DNA from: Aquatica leii | Lineage: Eukaryota; Arthropoda; Insecta; Coleoptera; Lampyridae | Direction: 5' to 3' | Assembly (NCBI GenBank): GCA_035610365.1 | Contig: CM069439.1 | Location: forward strand, 23,201,533-23,265,532 | DNA length: 64,000 nucleotides | Position numbers and translations under genes: made by a program | The notes under the pieces: model-generated | What the model was told of the DNA's origin: nothing | Seen by the model: the letters and a program-made list of their open reading frames with translations, nothing else | The model's database searches: none | Shown: piece after piece, positions 36,001-45,400 of the stretch | Numbering within the stretch: the stretch's first letter is position 1 | Layout: the number at the start of each line of letters is the position of its first letter

Positions 36001-39000
36001 AATTAAACGGAAACAATTTGTGGTTTAGGGGACCGGAATGGTTAATAAAAGAATCTAAGGATTGGCCTAATTCGGAAGTACTGGATATCGCAGAGTTACC
36101 AGAAGAAAGAAGAGAAAGGATTACACTAACAACTATTACAAAGAACTGGAACTTATTTGAACGATTTTCTCGTTTGAAAACGTTGAAAAGAGTCACTGCT
36201 TATATTCTACGGTTTATCGGAATATGTCGTAAAAATCGAAATTTTATAGACGAAGCTTTAACGGGAGAAGAATTAAGAGAAGCATTACGAACCTTAATAC
36301 GCATAGCACAGCAAGATATTTTTAAGGAAGAATTTGAGAGTTTAAGTAAGGGGAAAGCTATTCGGAAATCTAGTACATTAGCATCGTTAACGCCTTTCTT
36401 AGATGAACACGGTTTATTAAGAGTAGGAGGACGGTTGCAAAGAGCACGTTTAGAGTATAAGACTACACATCCATACATCTTACCTAAAAGCCATCCATTG
36501 AGTTATTTAATTGCGACTCAATTACATTTAGATAACTTGCACTGTGGTCCACAGTTTTTGTTAGCATGTTTAAGGCAAGAGTATTGGCCGATCGGCGGGC
36601 GTAATTTAGTAAAAAAGGTTTACCATAATTGCGTAAGATGTTTTCGTGTAAAACCTAAAGCCTTAACTCATATTATGGGTTCGTTCCCGGAAGAACGAGT
36701 CGTACCGTCACCACCGTTCTATAACTGCGGCGTTGATTTTGCGGGCCCGTATTTAATTAAAGATAAAAAATCGAGAGGATGTCGGTCAATTAAGTGTTAT
36801 GTATCGTTATTTATCTGCTTTGTAACAAAGGCGATTCATATTGAGCTAGTGGGAGATTTGAGTACTGAAGGTTTTATACAAGCGCTGCGCAGGTTTATTG
36901 CACGTAGAGGTAAACCTAAAACGGTGTTTTCCGATAATGCCACTAACTTTGTAGGCGCTCGAAATGAAATTAATCGCATCATAAAAGAAATTAAAACGGA
37001 AAGAAAATTAAAAAACTTTTTTGCGGACGAAGGTGTTGAGTGGAAATTTATTCCACCGCATACTCCTCATTTCGGGGGACTCTGGGAAGCGGGGGTCAAA
37101 TCAGTAAAATTCCATCTAAAAAGGGCTTTGGGAGCTTCGAGTTTAATTTACAAAGAGTTCTTAACGGTTTTAACTCAAATAGAAGCAATTCTTAACTCCC
37201 GTCCCTTGTATCCTTTGTCGTCCAACATTGCCGATTTAGATCCTTTAACACCTGGCCACTTTTTGATTGGAAGAGCGCTCACCTCGTTGCCCGATTCTGA
37301 CTTGCAAGAAATTATGGAAAATCGTTTGTCTCGTTATCAACGAGTGCAGAAAGTGGTCCAAACGTTTTGGAATAGATGGCATAAAGAATATTTAACTGGG
37401 CTGCACGAGAAAACTAAATGGAAAGGAGGAAGTACTAACCAGTTACGTGTTGGAGACCTAGTGATTCTGCATAACGATCACATGCCTCCGTGTCAATGGC
37501 GAATGGGGCGTGTTCAGGAGTTGCATCCAGGGCAAGACAACATAGTGCGGGTCGTTTCAATTAAAACGTCACAAGGTGTAATAAAACGTTCAGTGCGAAA
37601 AGTTTGTGTTTTGCCTACCGTGAATCAAAATCAGTGCGCTTAAAAATGAAATGCACGCATTTCACGGGGGGAGAATGTTTGTGCGTATTTTTGACACTTC
37701 GGTGATATAATTACATAAGGGACCTTAATGTGTTTTTAGTCAGTAGTATGGTCGAGTAGTATCGCCTAACATGTGGTAGCGAACAGACAAATATTGTATT
37801 TAAGTTACGTTAGTGTTGCTTGTTTGTTTATATACTTGTAGTTAAAATAAATTCAAATACAGTCCACTTTTATCGAACAGAACCCATACTTCTTTATAAT
37901 GTCTATTCGCAGGATAACTTCTTCTGTGATGTCGGCTACCAGTACTTCATAGTCGAGTACTCCATTTCCTAAACTAATGGTTACTTTTACTTGTCCGTGA
38001 GTACGTATATCTTCGCATGTCGCCGTTCGAAGTCGCACTGTTACTGCTGATGTCTTCTCATTTTCAAGTAATATATCAGGACGAATGATGGTCTTCATCG
38101 CTTCCGTGTCAACCATTAACTTAAGACTTCTTCCATTGATCTTGTCATCGAGATAAATCTTTTGCAATTGCTCCATAGCCGATGCCATTTGAATGGTAAT
38201 CTCCGGCACATGACTAGATGAAGTTAAATTCTGTCTCGTTTGGTCAACTCGTTCCAGATTTTTAAACGCTCTTCTTGTTTTCTTCTTAGGAGTCGTCGTA
38301 CGTCGCCTATTTTACTACAGTTCAAAGTCATCACTCCTCTTTCCCGAAGTATTCGTCGTACTATTTCTTTAATGATTGTTAGTGTCTGCACGGGTACTTC
38401 TGCGGCAAAGCGGAGCTTATGGTAAGACGTGTGTTTCTCGGCCCCAAACGTCAATGCATGGGTTTATCTGATATCTGATTTCAGATGGTCAGGAACCGTC
38501 TCCAAAATTTCAACCGCTTTTCCACGTAAAGCCACTATTAAAGACGTCGCTTTGTACGTATTGTTCAAACTGCTTGTAGTATGTTGACCAAGGAGTTTTT
38601 CCATCAAAATTTGAAGGTATAACTTTAAACTTGCTAGTGGCTTCTTCTCGATGGTCTATTATTAAATCTTCAATTGTGACGCTTCCTTTGCCGTGACAAT
38701 TCATTCGATTTATTTTTTCTTCTAGCAGTTTCATTCTATCTCCTACTGCTTTTATTTTGTCATTCATATATTCGCATATTTCTTCTTCTTCTCTTCCAAA
38801 TTAAACTCAAGTAGATATGGGTTTCCTCTTGAACAATTTTAATTTGGTTTTCTATACTAACTTGTCATCATTTTTAAACTTCTAGAATTCTTCAACGTTT
38901 TTTTTAATGTCTCTAGAATTTTCTATTTATTTAGAATTTTCTTTCATATTTTTATTCATCGATTCACTGCTTGCAAACACGTTAGCGGCATAAATTATAA

Positions 39001-39446
39001 CACGAATAAAAATTTTAATAACACTAAATTTTAATAACGACCGATTCTTTATTATTAAATGCGTAGGTTTAACGAAATAGAACAACTATAATTACACTAT
39101 ATAGTAAACATACACACGCGAGTCGCTAACTAATCAGTTCTTTATTTATATAATATCAACGGTTTTCAATTACCGCACGCTTGACAGCAGTGTAATAATT
39201 TTTATAAACGTAACTAATTAAATCTAACGATATCTAAGAATAGTATATTAAAACACAAGTTACAGAATGAACGCGCTTCAATCACGAGACCGAGTTTCAT
39301 ACACGAGCCGCGTAGTGGCGAGTTTATGAAGCGGTAGAGTGATTGAAACGTATTTTACGACGTGTGTTTTATACTATTTTCTCTATTTTGATACAATAAT
39401 TAATATTTTTCGTATAATTTTAATTTTAAAACAACATTGGGAAACT

Positions 39447-39481
<35 letters not shown>

Positions 39482-42400
39482 CCAACTTTGAAAAAACTAA
39501 CATTACTCTTACACGGATTTTAGTGTAAGAATCGCTAATTTTCATGTCGAAATAGAGAAAAACAACTTACGTTAATTTATATAATACTATCACTCGAAAA
39601 ATAATGTCCGCGGGTAACTCACTTTTCTTGATCTAAACTGGTATTTGTTTATGTTAACAACACGTTCATTTTTATACGACGTGTTTATTTTTCACTACCA
39701 CCGTCATTGAACTCGATTCGAAAACTAACTCGATCTTCCTTCGAATACTTTAAATTTTCTTACGTTATCGGAATCCAGAATATTCCATTTTTTTTCTATG
39801 AGCGTTCCGAAGTTTACTTTTACGCCAGAGGTTTTTTGAACAATGCACACTCGTTCCCATTCCTGAAATCTTTTTTTTAATACGTTGGACTCGCTTTTTG
39901 AAAAACTAATAATCAGAATTAGATAGTCTCGCGAAGTATTGATAGGTTTCGAAATTAAAGTACTTTATTCATTTTGGGCCAATGTAATTGTACATAATTG
40001 AGATTTTAAAATATTGCTAATTATATTTTTATAGTGTTTAAGAGACCTCGAAAATTCTCGTGACGACTTATTATTTGAATTGCACAAACTACCAAATCAA
40101 TCTGCGCACGACAAAGCAATGCTAAAAGCTTGCTTTGCTGACGTGGAGATGTTATCAGATCTTTTGGAGAAACAATTACGATTAGTAATGGCGAGGACAT
40201 TGAACACAGTTAGAAAGGAACCTACGGTAATCGTTACAACTTTAAGGATAATCGAGAGAGAAGAAAAAGCTGATGAAGAAGCTTTCAAACATTACAAGCA
40301 AAGTGGTTTTATGCCACCGGGTAGACCAAAACGTTGGAAGGCGATGGCTTTTGAGGTGCTCGAGAAAGCCGTGGCAACACGCATAGAGGGCATCCAGATT
40401 GAGGAAAGGGATGATGATAAGTTGTGGTTAGTTAGATATTTAGAATTGATACGGCAATTCATCTTGGAGGATTTGAGAGTGGTGAAAACTTTGTGCGTTC
40501 CATGTTTTCCTCCAAGATACGATATAATAAACCAGTACGTGCACATGTACCATGCTTGTTTATCCAAACACGTAAGTGCTATATAGTACAATTGCTGTTA
40601 TTGTTTAACAATTTTTCACAGATACAAGAACTTATACAAAATGGTTTAGAAGGAAATGAGTTCGTTTCTATTTTGGCTTGGGTTTTAAATACGTATAAGG
40701 GCCCAGAGCTAATGGGACATCCCGACTTAAAAGAACACACGTCTAGCTTAAACTTGCTATTACCTCAGCCTGTTTTAAATAATTTACAAGATCAATATCT
40801 TAAGGTGAATGGATTCACGCGTTGATTCATTACTAAAATCATTTTTTTAAAATAGAATATGGAAAACAATTACGTCGAGTGGATGCAAAATACGCTAATC
40901 TCAGAAAAACAAGAATGGCGTTCAAGTAATCCTCCAGAGGAGCCTCGTGTTGATCGTTACTTGAGAACTGCAGCACCAGTAATTATTTTCCAGATGATTG
41001 ATCAGAATCTACAAGTTACCAAAACCATTAGGTAATTTTGTTTACTTTTATTAAGATTTTAAAGAAGTGTTTACATATGTGTTTGATTGGTTGGTTTGGG
41101 ACGTGTTTGGAAAAATGCTAAACCAGCCAAATTAAACCACTTAAAAAATATGAGTTTGAAATGTTGTTGCCTTAGCAAATTTCTTTCTTACAGTCTCAAC
41201 TCTTATTAACTATAACGCTTCAACGTCAGGATTTTCTTGTTAATTTTTTGCGATAGGTTTGTTTTTGTTGTGACATATTTATGAAATAGTTGTTTTGGTT
41301 GTTTAGATATGTTAATGACATTTATTCTTTAACATTTGGCTTTTTTGAGGTTTAAATTTATTTAAATCCTACTAAAAACGCGGTGCCTTGATGAACCAGA
41401 ACATCATAACCCTTTTCTGAAATAGAAAGACAAAACATTTATGCGACTTTACGGAGAAGACATTTTCAAAATCACACAGAAATTGGAGACACTCTGCATC
41501 AAACGCCAACGTCTGCTTACTCAACTAACCTTTTTGGACAGATGCAGAGACCAGAACATTGTCCCAGGCTTTCTGCAAATACAACACATTAAGACTGGAA
41601 CGGGGCAACATATACTGCGAAAAACCAGCTAAGTCTTATTTAAAAAAATAAATGACTGGCCACCATATAAACCAGACAACACTGTTCGCCAAGAAACCCC
41701 AGTTGGTGAAGTTACAGGAAGTACATCTTTGTAAACCGCAATTGGAAACAGGACCTCCACTACACTCGGTGAACTTGCAACAGCCATTCTACCCAAAAGA
41801 AAAAATTTTCCCAGCACACCAAGATCCATACCAAGGAAGAAATAGTGAGCTCATCGGAATGCGCAAAGATCAAAAGCGGAGATACATTGAAGAAGCCACA
41901 GGATCGAGATTCAATGCCAACCGTAATAAGCGAATTGCTTTAACGGAACTCAAGACCATACTTGCAACTGACAGTGAAAATGCCATTGTAATCATGAACA
42001 AACCAGGCGCATTACTACAAGATTCGGCATACTATAGAAAATGAATCCAATAAGAACCTTGAAGATCTACACATTAGGGATACCTATTCGTCCAATTTTA
42101 AATGCTATAGCATGCTATGGGTGGCTACCCATCGTTTGGCAAGATGCGTATGTGCTATTCTATAACTACTCACAGGAAAAACCCATCACATTAGAAACTT
42201 TCAGCATTTCGGGCAGTGAAATTTGAAGCACAAGGTATCTTGTCAGTTTTTATGTGACCTCTCTCTTCACCAGTACAAATAATATTGGACATCCTCAGAA
42301 CCAAATTACAAAAAACAAAAATTGGATGGGCTTTATCCGCTCTTTCCCAATCTGTCTATGGAGGACTTTGAAGAAACACCATCTGGAGCAAACACAATTA

Positions 42401-45400
42401 ACAGCTTTCTGGATCACATCGATCATTTAGAACCGAACATCAAATTTAACAGAAACGTCCCACCAGTGCTAAAAACCTTAATCCATAGGGACAAGACCAT
42501 CAGCGAACTCGATTCTGAAAACGGAACAAAACGCAGGCATAGCAAAAAACAACCAAATAAAGAAGAACTCGTCGCAACCAGCTTTGCATAGACAACACAG
42601 CTAGAGTACTTAGGGCTTCAATGCGACAAACAAGTTAGCCACCAGCTTTCTAAAATCGAAGAAGACCAACTAAGGCTACCACATCTCTCGTGGGTTGGCA
42701 TCTGTGAGACAAACAGGACGCAATATTGCTACCTAGATGGGGGACACGAGAAAGCAATAAACTAGATCAGCTATAACTATAAAATTTAATCAGACAACAG
42801 TTTTAGCAAAATCTCGTACTTTCGATATCGAAATTAGAAAGTATGATAACTTCAATAGGGACCGACTGTAACACCAGTATGGAAGAATAGAAAAAAAATG
42901 GTGATTATAAAGCGATGGGCCGGAACAGCTTTCTACGATCCGATGTCTTCAGTGTCCGCTTTCTGAAGAAGGCAGCAACATGACCGTCGAAACGTCAAAC
43001 TTAGTTTTGCGAAGTTTGTAAATTTGGTGAAATTTGTTAATATAGAACGCGGTTCAAAGCTCGAAACACTTTCTATTTTAGACTAGTCTGATTTTGGCCT
43101 CTGGTCTCCCGACATTTATAAAACACGCCCCGAGAAGAACTTTTGTACTTTACTACAGGCTGACTGGTTGTGAAAAACCACCAGGGTAGGCATAAGATCC
43201 CTATGGGCAAAGGAGGAAGACGAGTACTCCAATCGATCTACGTTGTTAAACGCTTCGGAAGTGTTGATGAAAATGCATATTATACAAGAGCAAAAATTGG
43301 ATGAGGATGGCCTCATCGATAAAATACCCGTAACAGCTTGCTGGATCACATCAATCATTTAGAAGCGAACGAAACGTCCCGTCACTCTGCTTAGTAGTTG
43401 TCAGTGCTAAAAACGTTAACCCATAGGGCCAAAACCATCAGCGAACTATACTCTCTGCAAACTGAGCAGAAAGCAGAAATAGATAAAGCGACCAACGGAC
43501 AATACAAAAAACAACTAAAGACATAGACAAAATGGCCAGGGTACTTAACGCTTCAATGTCACAAGCAAGTTAGCCACCAGCTTTACAAAATGGAAGAAGA
43601 CCTCATCACTCGAAGGACCAAGATCTATCACATCTCTTTAGGTCGGCATAAGTGAGAAACGACGCAATAAAATAGATTGGCTATAACTAAAATTTAAGCA
43701 GACAACAGTTTTAGCCAAATGTTTCGATCAAATTATATAGGTAAGCTATCGAAATTAGGACATGGGATCGACGATACCACCAGTATGTAAGAATAGGTTT
43801 CAGTTTTTGAAGAACATAACCATCGAAACGTCAAACTTAGTTTTGCGAAGTTTCTAAATTTTGTAAAATATGTTAATATAGAACGCGGTCTGAATGCGGT
43901 CCCTGGTCTTCCAGAAATTTATAAAGCACGCTGTTAAAACGGGCTAGCTGTGATAAACCACCAAGGCAAACATATAAGCCTTATACCTTACAGTACATCT
44001 ATAAACGTTCGTAGAATAAGTGACGAATAATTGCTAAGGAGGGAGACGAGTACTCCAATCGATCTACGTCGTTGAACGCTTCGAAAGTCTCAGATCCAAT
44101 AACGTTAAAAAAAAGGCTGTGGTAGGTCAATGTACGTTGGCCAAAATTATAACGTTGATCCAGCTGTGTTCGTGTCGGACAGTAGTTTTAAGGGAAGGAC
44201 GGGCGTGATGAAACACAAAATGAATATTGGAGACGCTTGGCCGACACAACAACATCCACGTCGACTTCTTTTCACAAAACGAGAATAAGCTGAAGTAATA
44301 ATAACTGAAACGTTCTCGAAGTTATTGTCAACTTCGAGACAATGACCGAAGGATGTTCAATATTCTAAAGACAGATATCTGAAATATATAAAAACGATTC
44401 AAAAGAAGCTGGAGTCAGTTTTTTGAAGTCGGATTACTAAGACTTCGACTGTCGATTTAAAATAAATAAGTGATTAACGCGTGTGTTAAGAAATAAATAT
44501 AACGGTGTTCAAGCGTACATGCTTTTAATGTAAACAAATGCCGGTTTAGATAAGCAGAGGTTATTTGTGAACATTATTATTTGAGTGATAGTAATAAGTG
44601 ATAAATTAATGTTAGAGTAGTGTAAATATTTAGTTTTAAATAAATTAGATTTAAAATTCGTTACATAACGGATATGGAGATGTAAGGTGTGATTGAACCT
44701 TGAATCAACGAGGTTTTGTGTAGATTAAAGGCAGCTTAACGAAGGCTCCAAAAAGGAGAATTACCGAGAATTGACGATACTCGAAATAGCCTGTCAGGAT
44801 CCTACTGTTTTTTCACGTTAGATTTAAAGAGTGGTTACTGACAAGTAGAGTTGGAACTCAAAAGACAAACTGGTTTGTGGATGTCGTTTGGATTGTGTAA
44901 TACTTTTACGAGGTTCGTGTGTTTGATGGAGACAGTCTTGGAAGAATTGAGTTCAAATAAGTGTCATGTGTTTAAGAAGGAAGTGCAATACCTTGGACAC
45001 GTCGTATCTAGAGATGCTGTAAAAGCTGACCCAGACAAACAGTACAAGCATTACGAAGACCAATCGACAAACATCAGGTTCTAGGTTTTCTTGCTTTGTG
45101 CACCTACTGTCGATGATTTGTACTCGGATTTGTCAATATTGCCAAACCTTTGACTAAATTGGCAGAAAAAAAATCAGAGTTTGGATGGAATAAATACTGC
45201 GAAAACGCTTTCCATAAATTAAAATAGACCGTAGTCACTTCGCCGATTTTAAGTTATCCAAAAGAAGATGGAAAATTTGTGTTAGATACCGGGTTTCACA
45301 GGTTTAAGAGAGATAAGAAAATGTCATCGCGTATTTTAGCAAGCTTTTGTCTAAGCCAGAGAGGAATTATTGCGTGACCAGGAAAGAACTGAACGCCACA

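Larger units (their letters stand above)
31819..37879 (+). mobile_element. BEL/Pao LTR retrotransposon, near-complete and young
   Basis: The element is 6,061 bp. The 204-bp LTRs (31819-32022, 37676-37879) are identical by eye, start TG and end CA, and are flanked by a 5-bp target duplication GAACC (31814-31818, 37880-37884). A polypurine tract GGGGGGAGAA precedes the 3' LTR. TGGTCCATTCGGAGCC at 32030-32045 may be the primer site, seven bases inside the 5' LTR. Gag (32495-33700) and Pol (overlapping, ending 37643) are long and open. It sits inside the protease region of the older antisense gypsy-like element and is in the same orientation as Sec6. It is the likely family source of the gag fragments at 18785-22620. 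Confidence 0.95.
27890..39820 (-). mobile_element. Antisense gypsy-like LTR retrotransposon, decayed and interrupted, in Sec6 intron 3
   Basis: LTR-like segments at about 27890-28145 (3' side) and 39600-39815 (5' side) share many blocks, such as ATCTAAACTGGTATTTGTTT, AACTCGATTCGAAAACTAAC and ATCTTCCTTCGAATACTTT. Between them, on the - strand and in correct order, are gag (38510-38767), protease (37885-38209), a linker (31344-31813), RT (29940-31378), RNase H (about 29680-29935) and integrase (28604-29673). The BEL element at 31819-37879 splits protease from linker. A second insert of about 0.7 kb (30165-30890) splits the RT. LTR divergence, stops and frameshifts indicate an old element. The target duplication was not found. 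Confidence 0.78.

Noticed and set aside
35954..36478. Two - strand frames within BEL pol
   Set aside because: Antisense shadows of the long pol frame; no motifs.
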